Assembly: GCF_002934325.1 (NCBI RefSeq)
Contig: NZ_PTIV01000025.1
Location: 1 to 62,907, forward strand
DNA length: 62,907 nt
Source: Marinobacter persicus
GTDB taxonomy: Bacteria; Pseudomonadota; Gammaproteobacteria; Pseudomonadales; Oleiphilaceae
Reading direction: 5' to 3'
Made by a program: the position numbers and the translations under genes. Of this stretch, positions 47,910 to 57,329 are shown one piece after another; positions within the stretch are counted from its first letter, which is position 1; each line of letters starts with the position of its first letter. The notes beneath the pieces were generated by a model. The model did not search any database. It was not told the origin of the DNA and saw only the letters and a program-made list of their open reading frames with translations.

Positions 47910-49229
47910 CTATCGGTTTTTTTCCATCCGCCCCGTCCCCGCATCCGGCACCGTCAACATCAGCAGGAAACCCACCGCGAAAAACACCAGCACCGTGCTC
48001 ATGCCCCAGCGCTGGCTGCCGGTGGCTGCGGTAACGGCACCCACCAGTAGCGGCCCGGCGAAGGCGGTGGCCTTGCCCGAGAAGGTAAACAGACCGAACA
48101 TCTGGTTACGCAGGTGCTCCGGCGCGGCCCGGGCCAGGTGAGAGCGACTGGCCGCCTGCAACGGGCCGACGAAGATCCCGAGCGCCATGCCGAAGACCCA
48201 GAACCAGAGCTCGGTTTCCACCAGCAGGATGGCCGTGGCGGTAGCCGCCAGCCCCGCCAGAGACAGGAAAATGGTGTTGCGCCCGCCAATGGCGTCATCA
48301 ACCCAAGCGAAACCAAGTGCACCAATGCCCGCAGTCACATTCAGGGCAATGCCGAATTGCAGCACTTCGGTCTGGCTCATACCGAAAGTGCCGGCGGCAT
48401 ACACCCCGCCAAAGGTGAACACCGTGGCCAGGCCATCGGTATAGAGCATCCGGGCAACCAGGAAGCGCAGGATATGACCGTACTCCCGAGCCTGGGCCAG
48501 TGACTGACGAAGCTGGCCCAATCCTGCCCGCAACGCCTGGCCAGCGGAAAGGCCGGTAGATGGCTGGTCCGGGGTCAGAAAAAACAGCGGCAGCGCGAAC
48601 ACCAGGTACCACACCGCAACCAGCACGAAGGTGGCCCGCACATGCTCCGCCTCGTCATGGTTCAGCCCCAAGAACGACGGATCTGCCTCCACAAAGCCGA
48701 ACAACGCAACCACCAGACAGACTACGCCGCCAACGTAACCCAGCCCCCAGCCCCAGCCGGACCAGCGGCCCAGTTTCTCCGGGGCTGCCAGGTCCGGCAG
48801 CATGGTGTTGTAGAAAATAAACGCGAATTCAGCGCCCAGAATCCCCAGGCCAACCCAGATGCATGCCCACCAGAAATCGTCCATCGTGGGGCGCACAAAC
48901 CAGAGCATGGCACAAGCGGCCACGCACAACAGCGTGAAACCAATCAACCAGGGCTTGCGCCGGCCGGACCGGTCCGCAATGGCACCCAGCACTGGCGCGC
49001 CAATCGCGACCACGACACCGGCGATGCCAACAATATTGCCCCAGTACTCAGTTCCGGCGACTTCATCGCCTACCACCGCCTGGCTGAAGTAACGGGCAAA
49101 GACAAAGGTAAGAATGATGGTAAAGAAAGCGCTATTGGCCCAGTCATAAAGTGCCCAGGACCACAAAGCCCTTGGGCGTACCGCCGAAGTGGCGCCATCT
49201 TTCTCCTGCTGTTCTTGCCGATGCTGCAT
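47910..49229 (-). CDS. UMF1/Atg22-type MFS transporter
   Basis: A 439-residue major facilitator protein with about twelve membrane helices. The N-terminal signature ALWSWALYDWANSAFFTIIL and GAIADRSGRRKPWL are hallmarks of the UMF1 family related to yeast Atg22, thought to export amino acids or other small solutes; bacterial substrates are unknown. It lies 23 bases upstream of the PagL-like gene on the same strand and could be co-transcribed. It is divergent from the ACP/ligase/PlsC gene. Confidence 0.88.
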   Translation of the reverse strand: MQHRQEQQEKDGATSAVRPRALWSWALYDWANSAFFTIILTFVFARYFSQAVVGDEVAGTEYWGNIVGIAGVVVAIGAPVLGAIADRSGRRKPWLIGFTLLCVAACAMLWFVRPTMDDFWWACIWVGLGILGAEFAFIFYNTMLPDLAAPEKLGRWSGWGWGLGYVGGVVCLVVALFGFVEADPSFLGLNHDEAEHVRATFVLVAVWYLVFALPLFFLTPDQPSTGLSAGQALRAGLGQLRQSLAQAREYGHILRFLVARMLYTDGLATVFTFGGVYAAGTFGMSQTEVLQFGIALNVTAGIGALGFAWVDDAIGGRNTIFLSLAGLAATATAILLVETELWFWVFGMALGIFVGPLQAASRSHLARAAPEHLRNQMFGLFTFSGKATAFAGPLLVGAVTAATGSQRWGMSTVLVFFAVGFLLMLTVPDAGTGRMEKNR

Positions 49230-49338
49230 ACAGACAATCCGTTGATACCGACGGGCCGAAGTGATTTTGTAAGCCTATACTTGGGGAGCCCATGATTATT
49301 CACTATAACTGTCAGTGAATCCTTTGTCTGGAGGGTCC

Positions 49339-52182
49339 ATGGCGAAACCGGGAAATCAACAAAGCCTGGAACGAGACATGGTGAACGCCGTCTCAGAAAC
49401 CATGGCCGAGGCGATGCCGGAAAGCCGGGAGCTGCACCCCGAAGTCACCATGGATAGCAAACTCGACAGCGATCTGGGCCTGGACAGCCTGACCCGGGCA
49501 GAACTGCTGGTATCCGTGGAACGGAAATTCGGGGTTCAACTACCCGAACAGCTACTCAGCGAGGCGGACACCCCCCGCGATATTCTTGAGGAAGTCATGC
49601 GCCTCAAGGGCGAACCTCCTGCCACGCCCGCCCAGGATGACCAAATACAAGACCAGGACCCGGACACCGCACTCGATTCCGGCGAGCAAAACCGCGAACA
49701 TTTCTCCGTTCCCGATTTTGACACCTTCCAGCAAGCCCTTAGCTGGCACGCGCGGGAGCACCCCGAGCGCACCTACCTGCACTGGGTAAAAAGCTACGAC
49801 GACGTCCAGTCGCTGACCTTTGGCGACCTGCACAAAGGCGCGCTGCGGGTCGCCAACGGCCTGTTCCAGCACGACATCGAGCAACGGGACACCATCGCCC
49901 TGATGCTGCCCACCAGCCACGACTACTTCTACAGCTTCATGGGCGCGCTCTATGCCAATGCCATCCCCGTGCCCCTGTACCCGCCCATGCGGGCTTCTGC
50001 CATCGAGGAACATTTAAAACGGCAAGCGGCCATTCTCAACAACGCCCAGGCGCGGATCATGATCACCGTACCCGAGGCCCGGAAGCTGGCTGCCGTCATC
50101 AAAGGCATGGTGCCCTCACTGGAACATGTGCTGACCCTCGATGAGCTATGGGCAAAACCCCTGGACCGCCCCGTCTCAGGCACCAAGAGCGACGACATTG
50201 CTTTCCTGCAGTACACCTCGGGCAGTACCGGCAATCCCAAGGGGGTCATCCTCAGCCACGCCAATCTCTTTGCCAACATCGGGGCCGGCAACGAAGTGCT
50301 GAACGCCGACCAGCATGATGTGTTCGTCAGCTGGCTGCCCCTTTACCACGACATGGGCCTGATCGGCACTTGCCTGTCCAGCCTCTGGTACGGCATGCAC
50401 CTGGTCATCATGTCGCCACTACTGTTTCTCACCCGGCCTCACTACTGGCTGTGGGCCATTGACCGCTTTGGCGGCACCCTCTCGCCCTCCCCCAACTTTG
50501 GCTATGAGCTGTGCCTTAAGCGCATCAAGGACGAAGAGATGGAGGGGCTGGACCTGAGTTCCTGGCGTCACGCCTTTAACGGCGCTGAAACCGTCAGCCC
50601 GGATACCGTCAATCGGTTCATCGAACGCTTCAGCCAATGGGGCTTCAAAGCCAATGCCATGGCACCGGTCTACGGCCTGGCCGAGAACTGTGTGGCCCTG
50701 GTCTTTCCCGAAAAAACCCGGGAACCGGTGATTGACACCATAGACCGGGAACGATTCCAGAAAGACGGCGAAGCTACGCCGGCTTCCCCCGACGACACGA
50801 CCGCCCTCCGGATCGTCTGCTGCGGCAAAGCCATCCCCCACCATTACATCCGCATTGTGGACAACGATGGTTACGAACTGGATGAACGGCAGGAAGGCAA
50901 CCTGCAATTCACCGGTCCCTCGGCCACCCGGGGCTATTACCGGAATGAAGACGACACCAACGAGCTGTTCGACGGCCAATGGCTGAACACCGGCGACCGG
51001 GGCTACATCGCCAACGGCGAACTTTACCTGAGCGGGCGCAACAAGGACCTGATTGTCCGCGCCGGTCGCAATATCTACCCCAGCGAAATCGAAGAAGCCG
51101 TGGGCGAGCTGGACCTGGTTCGTTCGGGCTGCGTAGCGGCCTTCGCCTCGGGGCTGGGGGAAAGTTCCGGGGAAAGGCTGATTGTAGTGGCGGAAACACG
51201 GGAAAAAGACGAGAAAAAACTGGCCGAAGTGAAAGACAAAATCCACCGAATCGCCATGGACGCTTTGGACATCGAAGTGGACGAAGTGCTCATGGTCCGC
51301 CCCCACACCGTGCCGAAAACATCCAGCGGCAAACTGCGGCGCAACGACTGCCGGTTGCGCTACGAACGTGGGGAGCTGGAGAACGACAACGAACCCGTCT
51401 GGCGGCAGCTGATCCGGCTGACCAGGGGCACCTGGCGCCAGCAGGCATCGCAGAACCTCAGAAGTATCGGCCGCAAGCTCTATTCCGGTTGGGCCTGGGC
51501 CGTGCTGGGGCTGATCGCAGTGCCCGCCTGGGCGCTGATCAACATCCTGCCCGGGTTTTCATTGCGCTGGCGAATTGCCCATTGGGCCGGGCGGTTGCTT
51601 GCCCTGCTTACCGGCACCCGGCTGGACGTACAAACCAGCGATCGGCTCCGCAACCTCCCGGAGGGCTGCGTCCTTGTGGCCAACCATTCAAGTTATCTGG
51701 ACGCACTGACACTGGCAGCCGCGATCCCTGAACCGGTGAGCTTCGTGGCAAAGGCAGAACTGATGAATGTTCGCTTCCTGAAGCGTTTCCTCACGCGCCT
51801 GGGCATAGAACCCGTGGAGCGCGGCGACGCCCGGAGCAGCGTTGGCGATTCCCGCCGGATCGCCGAAAGCGCCAAAGGTCGTCGCCTCCTGTTCTTCCCG
51901 GAAGGCAGCTTTGACGCGGCCCCAGGCCTGCGTCCGTTTCACATGGGCGCCTTCATGACCGCTGCCGCGATGAAACAAGAAGTCATCCCCCTGGCCATCA
52001 AAGGCACCCGTCGGAAACTGCCCGCAGACCGATGGAACCCCCGCCCTGGCCCATTAAACGTCACCGTCGGCGACCCCATCGAACCCGAAGGCGATGACTG
52101 GAAATCCGCCGTCCAACTGCGGGACCGCGCACGCAAGGCGATCCTCGAGATGACCGGAGAGCCGGACCGATTAGCCCACTGA
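49339..52182 (+). CDS. ACP / acyl-AMP ligase / PlsC acyltransferase fusion
   Basis: A 947-residue protein with three parts. Residues 15-95 are an acyl-carrier domain with the phosphopantetheine serine Ser50 in DLGLDSLTRAELL. Residues about 125-690 are an adenylate-forming ligase of the FAAL/long-chain type: P-loop YTSGSTGNPKG (292-302), SWLPLYHDMGLIGT, NTGDRGYI and PKTSSGKLRR with the catalytic lysine. After a membrane-like stretch (WAWAVLGLIAVPAWALINI) a PlsC acyltransferase follows with NHSSYLD (His783, Asp788) and FFPEGS. The likely cycle is to activate a fatty acid, load the fused ACP and pass the acyl chain to a lysophospholipid or other acceptor. ATG 49339 is chosen behind GGAGG; an earlier in-frame GTG at 49315 lacks one. 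Confidence 0.9.
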   Translation: MAKPGNQQSLERDMVNAVSETMAEAMPESRELHPEVTMDSKLDSDLGLDSLTRAELLVSVERKFGVQLPEQLLSEADTPRDILEEVMRLKGEPPATPAQDDQIQDQDPDTALDSGEQNREHFSVPDFDTFQQALSWHAREHPERTYLHWVKSYDDVQSLTFGDLHKGALRVANGLFQHDIEQRDTIALMLPTSHDYFYSFMGALYANAIPVPLYPPMRASAIEEHLKRQAAILNNAQARIMITVPEARKLAAVIKGMVPSLEHVLTLDELWAKPLDRPVSGTKSDDIAFLQYTSGSTGNPKGVILSHANLFANIGAGNEVLNADQHDVFVSWLPLYHDMGLIGTCLSSLWYGMHLVIMSPLLFLTRPHYWLWAIDRFGGTLSPSPNFGYELCLKRIKDEEMEGLDLSSWRHAFNGAETVSPDTVNRFIERFSQWGFKANAMAPVYGLAENCVALVFPEKTREPVIDTIDRERFQKDGEATPASPDDTTALRIVCCGKAIPHHYIRIVDNDGYELDERQEGNLQFTGPSATRGYYRNEDDTNELFDGQWLNTGDRGYIANGELYLSGRNKDLIVRAGRNIYPSEIEEAVGELDLVRSGCVAAFASGLGESSGERLIVVAETREKDEKKLAEVKDKIHRIAMDALDIEVDEVLMVRPHTVPKTSSGKLRRNDCRLRYERGELENDNEPVWRQLIRLTRGTWRQQASQNLRSIGRKLYSGWAWAVLGLIAVPAWALINILPGFSLRWRIAHWAGRLLALLTGTRLDVQTSDRLRNLPEGCVLVANHSSYLDALTLAAAIPEPVSFVAKAELMNVRFLKRFLTRLGIEPVERGDARSSVGDSRRIAESAKGRRLLFFPEGSFDAAPGLRPFHMGAFMTAAAMKQEVIPLAIKGTRRKLPADRWNPRPGPLNVTVGDPIEPEGDDWKSAVQLRDRARKAILEMTGEPDRLAH

Positions 52183-52197
52183 CGTGCAGCCGTGCCC

Positions 52198-53274
52198 CTA
52201 CCGCAACCGGAACAGGCTGAGCCCCAAAGCGGAGCTGCCCAGCAGGCCCATCATTCCGAACTGGAACGGGTGCGAGGCCAGGCCACCGCCTTTCAGGAAC
52301 AGGTCACGAACCACCACCAGGTAATACCGCAGGGGGTCGAGATAAGTAACGTACTGAATCCACTCGGGCATGTTGCGAATGGGGAAGGCAAAGCCGGAAA
52401 GAATCACCATGGGCATCAGGAAAAAGAACGCGGTAAGCATGGCCTGCTGCTGGGTGGAGGCGTAGCTGGAAATCAACAACCCCATGCCCAGAGTGCTCAT
52501 CAAATACAGCATGGTGCCGGCAACCAGGGCCATAAAGCTTCCGCGAAACGGCACATCAAATAAGTAAACCGCCACCAGGGTGATCAATATCACGTCGAAC
52601 AGGCCAATGAGCGCAACGGGAATCAGCTTGCCAACAATGAATTCCAGCTTCGCCAGCGGTGTCACCATCAAACGCTCAAGCGTGCCGTGTTCCCGCTCCC
52701 GAACTACCGTCATGGCCACCAGAATCATCGTGGCGATCAGCACCACATTGGCCATGATGCCGGGCACAAAGTAATAGCGGTCTTCCAGATTCTGGTTGAA
52801 CCAGGCGCGTGTTATCAGCTCAAGAGGCGGCTGCCGATTCTGCAACAAATGATCACGCAGGGTGGCACTCAACTGCCCCATCACCAACTGGGCGCTGTTT
52901 GAATCGGAACCATCACCAATCAGCTGCAGCTGACCGGTGCCATCAAAATCCCAGGGAAACCGCAGGATTGCGCGCACGTCACTGCGCTCCAGCAAGTGCT
53001 CGGCTGCGTCCATATCACCCACATGAGTCAGGCGGAAATGCCCCGTGGCCGCCACTGCGTCGATCAACTCCCGGCTGGCTGCAATGTTCGCCTCATCCAC
53101 CACCGCAACATCGGCAACCCGCACATCGAAGGTGGCGGCGTAGCCAAAAATCACCAACTGAACCAACGGTGGCACAATGATAAAAAAACGCATGCGCGGA
53201 TCGCGCAGCATCTGCCGGAACTCCTTGCCCAGCAATGCCCAAAGACGAATCAGGCTCAGCCGTACCGCGTTCAT
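52198..53274 (-). CDS. ABC-2 type permease (YbhR-like)
   Basis: A 358-residue ABC-2 permease. One N-terminal helix (RFFIIVPPLVQLVIFGYAAT) is followed by a long extracytoplasmic domain and five helices near the C terminus. The stretch VREREHGTLERLMVTPLAKLEF is typical of the family, as is PEWIQYVTYLDPLRYY. It is the last gene of a five-gene minus-strand operon: adaptor, two ATPases, two permeases. The order equals E. coli ybhG-F-S-R. Its start overlaps the previous stop by four bases. Confidence 0.9.
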   Translation of the reverse strand: MNAVRLSLIRLWALLGKEFRQMLRDPRMRFFIIVPPLVQLVIFGYAATFDVRVADVAVVDEANIAASRELIDAVAATGHFRLTHVGDMDAAEHLLERSDVRAILRFPWDFDGTGQLQLIGDGSDSNSAQLVMGQLSATLRDHLLQNRQPPLELITRAWFNQNLEDRYYFVPGIMANVVLIATMILVAMTVVREREHGTLERLMVTPLAKLEFIVGKLIPVALIGLFDVILITLVAVYLFDVPFRGSFMALVAGTMLYLMSTLGMGLLISSYASTQQQAMLTAFFFLMPMVILSGFAFPIRNMPEWIQYVTYLDPLRYYLVVVRDLFLKGGGLASHPFQFGMMGLLGSSALGLSLFRLR

Positions 53275-54374
53275 AGCAACCCCAGCTTACGGGCCTTCAG
53301 GGTCACCACCCGCAGGAGCACCAGCAAAATCGCGCACAGCGACACCACTTCAACCCAGATCACCAACGGTGAAACCCCTTTGAGGAAAATCAGCTTGGAC
53401 AACGCCACGTAGTAGCGGGCAGGCACAATCAACGTCAGGTATTGCAGCACCTGGGGCATATTCTCAATCGCGAAAACAAACCCGGAGAGCAGGAAGGCCG
53501 GCAGGAAAGTGGATACCAGAGACATCTGCGCCGCCAGCATCTGGGTACCGGCAATCAAAGAGAGCAGCGCCCCCTGCAACATCACCACAATCAGGAACAA
53601 CGCTGAAACCAGCGTCAGCGCAATGGGCGAGCCTCGCAGAGGCACATCAAACAGATAAACCGCCGCCAGGGTCGCGACCAGAAAGTCCCCCATACCAATC
53701 ACAAAGTACGGAATGAGCTTCCCCAGCAGGAACTCGTTTTTGGTGAGAGCGGTCGTCCGCAGCATCACCAGATTCGACTGCTCCATCTCCCGGGCAAAGG
53801 TAAGCGAGGTCATCAGCGCCCCAATCACCGCCATCACCACAGCAATCACGCCCGGCACGATGGCCATGCGGCTTTCCCGGGCTTCGTTGTACCAGACCCG
53901 GTCCTCTATCTCGATGGGCAGGTTCACCAGTCCTTCGGTGCGCAGATAATCATTAATGATCGCCTGTGCGTAATTCTCTGCCAGGCGGGCACTGTTGGCA
54001 TCCACACCATCAAGAATAAGCTGGATCTGCCCTCGCTGATTGGCCAGGTCCTGGTCCAGGTTGCGAGGCAGCACCAGGGCTGCGGCGACCTTACCGCTCT
54101 GTATGTCCGCCTGTAGCTGTTGTCGGTTCGTGTACTCGGCAACCACCTCAAAGGCGTTGCTGCCATCGAACCGCGCGACAATGGCATTGCTCCGTGCCGT
54201 GTGTGACTCCTGCAAGACGCCCATGGGCAGATTGGTGATATCCAGGCTGAGCGCGTAAGCAAACAGGAACAACAGCATGGATGGCATCAGCAGAATCAGC
54301 ATCAGTGAGCGCGAATCCCGCAGCAGGTGCCACCACTCCTTGCGGGCAATAGCCCGTACGTGTTGCAGCTTCAT
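53271..54374 (-). CDS. ABC-2 type permease (YbhS-like)
   Basis: A 367-residue partner of the following permease with the same plan: N-terminal helix (LMLILLMPSMLLFLFAYALS), extracytoplasmic domain (residues about 45-175), then five helices with TFAREMEQSNLVMLRTTALT and ENMPQVLQYLTLIVPARYY. The two permeases should form a heterodimer. It overlaps both neighbours by four bases, so the whole operon is translationally coupled. Confidence 0.9.
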   Translation of the reverse strand: MKLQHVRAIARKEWWHLLRDSRSLMLILLMPSMLLFLFAYALSLDITNLPMGVLQESHTARSNAIVARFDGSNAFEVVAEYTNRQQLQADIQSGKVAAALVLPRNLDQDLANQRGQIQLILDGVDANSARLAENYAQAIINDYLRTEGLVNLPIEIEDRVWYNEARESRMAIVPGVIAVVMAVIGALMTSLTFAREMEQSNLVMLRTTALTKNEFLLGKLIPYFVIGMGDFLVATLAAVYLFDVPLRGSPIALTLVSALFLIVVMLQGALLSLIAGTQMLAAQMSLVSTFLPAFLLSGFVFAIENMPQVLQYLTLIVPARYYVALSKLIFLKGVSPLVIWVEVVSLCAILLVLLRVVTLKARKLGLL

Positions 54375-55348
54375 GCGCTTCGCTCCTGCTGGCTGGCTTC
54401 CAGAATCGCCACCACCACATCCTCGAATTCAGGGTCCACCTGCTCGAGTTTTAAAGGGGCCACACCGGATTCGTCAGCCAGTCCGCGAATCCGGGATGCC
54501 AGGGCCGTGGCATCACACCCCCCGCGCAGGCGAATGCGTAACTGCCCGGCCGATGGGATCATCTCCAATACCTCGGGCCATTGCCGCAACTCCTGCACCA
54601 GCGTCCCACCACCCTCGCTCTTCAGCGACAGGATGGGTGTGGATAGTGAACGGTGCGCCAACGCAGCCGGGTCGTCTTCGACAACAATGCGGCCAGCGTC
54701 CATCAACGCAATGCGGTCACAAAACAGCGCCTCGTTCATGTAGTGGGTGGTGACAAGAATGGCAATGCCCGAATCGGCCAGCCCGTAAATCAACTCCCAG
54801 AACTGTTGCCGGGCCATGGGGTCAACGCCGGAAGTCGGCTCATCCAGGAACAGGACCTTGGGTTCGTGCAGCAGGGCCGCTGCCAGTGCCAGGCGCCGCT
54901 GATAACCCAGTGGAAGCATACCGGCCATCCGCTCGGCCACATCCGCCAACGCCAGATGAGTGAGTGCCCACTGGATGCGCTCCCGGGACCGACCTCCCGC
55001 CAGGCCGTACAACCCGGCCTGCAGCCGAAGGTTCTCACGCACCGTCAGGTCGCCATAAAGCGCGAAACGCTGGGCCACGTAACCAATCTGGCCCCGTGCA
55101 CGACGAGCGTGGCGCGCCATATCCTGGCCGGCGACCATAATGCTGCCTGCCGTGGGCGCCAGGGTGCCGCACAACATCCGTATGGCGGTGGTTTTCCCGG
55201 CGCCATTAGCCCCGAGCAGGCCAAAGACCTCACCAGGGCCAACGGTGACATCAATGCCATCAACGGCCACGAAATCGCCAAAACGGCGGGTCAGACCCCG
55301 GGCATCAATCAGGGCAGACGCTTGGCTGGATCTTTCTTCAGCTTCCAC
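54371..55348 (-). CDS. ABC transporter ATPase (second half of YbhF-like pair)
   Basis: ATP-binding subunit of about 325 residues. Walker A GANGAGKTT, Q-loop IGYVAQRFALYGDLTV, a signature region reduced to MLPLGYQRRLALAAAL, Walker B VLFLDEPTSGVDP, and H-loop TTHY. The C-terminal about 90 residues fit the family regulatory tail. I favour GTG 55348 (behind AAGAGG, overlapping the upstream gene by 11 bases). The frame extends to ATG 55390, but that start lacks a ribosome site and lies deeper inside the neighbour. The signature LGYQRR lacks the canonical LSGGQ, so catalysis may rest partly on the other ATPase. Confidence 0.87.
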   Translation of the reverse strand: MEAEERSSQASALIDARGLTRRFGDFVAVDGIDVTVGPGEVFGLLGANGAGKTTAIRMLCGTLAPTAGSIMVAGQDMARHARRARGQIGYVAQRFALYGDLTVRENLRLQAGLYGLAGGRSRERIQWALTHLALADVAERMAGMLPLGYQRRLALAAALLHEPKVLFLDEPTSGVDPMARQQFWELIYGLADSGIAILVTTHYMNEALFCDRIALMDAGRIVVEDDPAALAHRSLSTPILSLKSEGGGTLVQELRQWPEVLEMIPSAGQLRIRLRGGCDATALASRIRGLADESGVAPLKLEQVDPEFEDVVVAILEASQQERSA

Positions 55349-56267
55349 GGCCGGCCTCTTCGCTCGACGCCAATTGTCGCACCGCGGCATCGTGCAGGGT
55401 TGGCGTCAACGGCTGAACTTCCAGCCCGGAGAAGTTTGATGCCAACTGTTCACGAAAGGTCTCCAGGCGAATACCCGAGTGCAGCCAGACGTTAAGCCTC
55501 GGACCAACCGGAAAAACGAAGGCAACCCCGGGAAACTCCCGTAACGCATCGCGATACCCGCGCACGCCCTTCCCCTGAACCGACACCAGCTGGCCCTCCG
55601 TCTCAGCCACCAGGGCCAGTGGCGTGTCCTGGCGAATCACCTGGCCCTGATCCAGCATGGTGACCCGGTCACAGCGTTCCGCTTCGTCCATGTTGGCCGT
55701 GGCGTAAAGTATGGCGACTCCGTCGTTACGAACCGCCTCAAGTAAACGCCAGAAAGCCCGGCGGGAGACTGGGTCCACCCCAGTGGTGGGTTCATCCAGA
55801 AACATCACCTTGGGCTCGGTGACCAGCGCACAGGCCAACGCCAGCTTTTGCATCATGCCACCGGACAACTGGCCGGCACGCCGGTCCTCAAAACCGTTCA
55901 ACCCGGTGCGGGCCAGCAGGTCACGGATTTTGGTCGCTGAGTGTTCCCGGTCCATTCCGTGCAAATCCGCAAAGAACGCCAGGTTTTCCTGCACCGAAAG
56001 ATCCAGATACAAACCGAAGCCCTGGGGCATGTACGCCAGGTCGCTTCGCAGGTCCGGGTTGGTCGGGTTCAGGCCAAGTACCCTAAGCTCCCCTTCGTCG
56101 GGCTTAAGCTGCCCCACCAGCAGTTGCAGCAAGGTGCTTTTGCCGGCCCCATCAGCGCCTACCAGGGCAATGATTTCCCCGGCATTCACGTCCAGGCTGA
56201 TGTCCTCAAGCACCGGGGCATCACCGTAGGCAAAACGCAGGTTGTTCACCTGAATAAGTGCGTTCAT
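55338..56267 (-). CDS. ABC transporter ATPase (first half of YbhF-like pair)
   Basis: A 309-residue ATP-binding subunit. Walker A GADGAGKST, Q-loop LAYMPQGFGLYLDLSV, signature QLSGGMMQKLALACAL, Walker B VMFLDEPTTGVDP. The switch position has YATANMDEAE instead of a His (no H-loop histidine), while the other ATPase has TTHY. The two therefore look like complementary degenerate partners. In E. coli YbhF both domains are in one protein; here they are separate genes with an 11-base overlap. Confidence 0.9.
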   Translation of the reverse strand: MNALIQVNNLRFAYGDAPVLEDISLDVNAGEIIALVGADGAGKSTLLQLLVGQLKPDEGELRVLGLNPTNPDLRSDLAYMPQGFGLYLDLSVQENLAFFADLHGMDREHSATKIRDLLARTGLNGFEDRRAGQLSGGMMQKLALACALVTEPKVMFLDEPTTGVDPVSRRAFWRLLEAVRNDGVAILYATANMDEAERCDRVTMLDQGQVIRQDTPLALVAETEGQLVSVQGKGVRGYRDALREFPGVAFVFPVGPRLNVWLHSGIRLETFREQLASNFSGLEVQPLTPTLHDAAVRQLASSEEAGRGS

Positions 56268-57298
56268 TGTTCCTCAAACACGACATCCGCTGGCATGCCC
56301 AACTTCAACACCCCTTGCGGGTCTTCCAGCTGCACCCGAACCCGATAAACCAGATCCACCCGTAATTCACGGGTTTCGACCGATTTCGGTGTGAACTCCG
56401 CTTTTGGCGAAATAAAGCTGAGTGTTCCGGAAAAAGTCTGGTCCGGCAGACCATCCACGGTGACCGTCACCGGCTGTCCCAGGCGCACATCCGGCAAGTC
56501 CGTCTCATTGATGTAAGCCCGAATCCAGGGCTGGCTCAATTTCGCCATCCGGAATACGGGCTGACCAATACCAACCACCTCCCCCGCCTCTGCCTGGCGC
56601 AGTGTGATCAGGCCATCGGCGGGGCTCTCCAAAATGGTGTATGCCAGCTGTCGTTCAGCGGTTTTCAGAGCACTTCGCCGGGCACTCAACTCCGCCCGGG
56701 CGCGGTCAATATCCTCCTGACGCGGCCCTTCCTGAAGCAACTGCAACTGCTGCTTTGCCCGGCGCAAGGTTGCCTGGGCGATGTCCAGCTTAATCCGGGT
56801 CTGGTCCCGCACTTCCCGGGAAGCCAATTGTTTTTCCGCCAGGCTGTTGATCCGCCGCATTTCTTCTTCGGCGAAACGCAACTCTGCCGTGGCCTGCTGC
56901 ACGTTGGTTTCCGCCACCTGCAGTTCCTGCTTACGGGTGCCCGCCAGAAGGCTGGCCAGTGTGGCTTCGGCAACTCCCACCTCGGCCCGCGCCCGTTCAA
57001 CCATTTCCTGATAATCGTCGCGGACCAGTCTGGCCACCTCCTGCCCCTTTTCGACGGCCTCGCCTTCGTCCACCAACAACTCACCAATACGCCCATTAAC
57101 CTGGAACGCCAGGGTTATTTCCCGGGCTTCCACCGTGCCGGACAGGACAAGACGCTCGTCGGCATCCTGGCTACAGCCGGCAAGCAGGCTCAATAAACCG
57201 ATGAGCAGAAAAGAAGGGAACGAACGAAACACTCTGGCAGAAAACATACCGGGAAACATCAGGTTATTAGTCCCTGTTGGCTTGTATTGATACAGCAT
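56264..57298 (-). CDS. HlyD-family adaptor lipoprotein (YbhG-like)
   Basis: First gene of the exporter operon, 344 residues. The N terminus has a hydrophobic stretch with a lipobox (LIGLLSLLAGC), so it should be lipidated and periplasmic. A split lipoyl domain (AFQVNGRIGELLVDEGEAVE and ILESPADGLITLRQAEAGEV) encloses a coiled-coil hairpin (residues about 95-205). Beta-barrel parts follow (LGQPVTVTVDGLPDQTFSGT). ATG 57298 has GGAAG in front; ATGs at 57259 and 57247 are possible but lack sites. It overlaps the ATPase gene by four bases. Confidence 0.9.
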   Translation of the reverse strand: MLYQYKPTGTNNLMFPGMFSARVFRSFPSFLLIGLLSLLAGCSQDADERLVLSGTVEAREITLAFQVNGRIGELLVDEGEAVEKGQEVARLVRDDYQEMVERARAEVGVAEATLASLLAGTRKQELQVAETNVQQATAELRFAEEEMRRINSLAEKQLASREVRDQTRIKLDIAQATLRRAKQQLQLLQEGPRQEDIDRARAELSARRSALKTAERQLAYTILESPADGLITLRQAEAGEVVGIGQPVFRMAKLSQPWIRAYINETDLPDVRLGQPVTVTVDGLPDQTFSGTLSFISPKAEFTPKSVETRELRVDLVYRVRVQLEDPQGVLKLGMPADVVFEEQ

Positions 57299-57329
57299 AG
57301 TTTACTTCCACTTCCCTGGCGCCTGTCCA

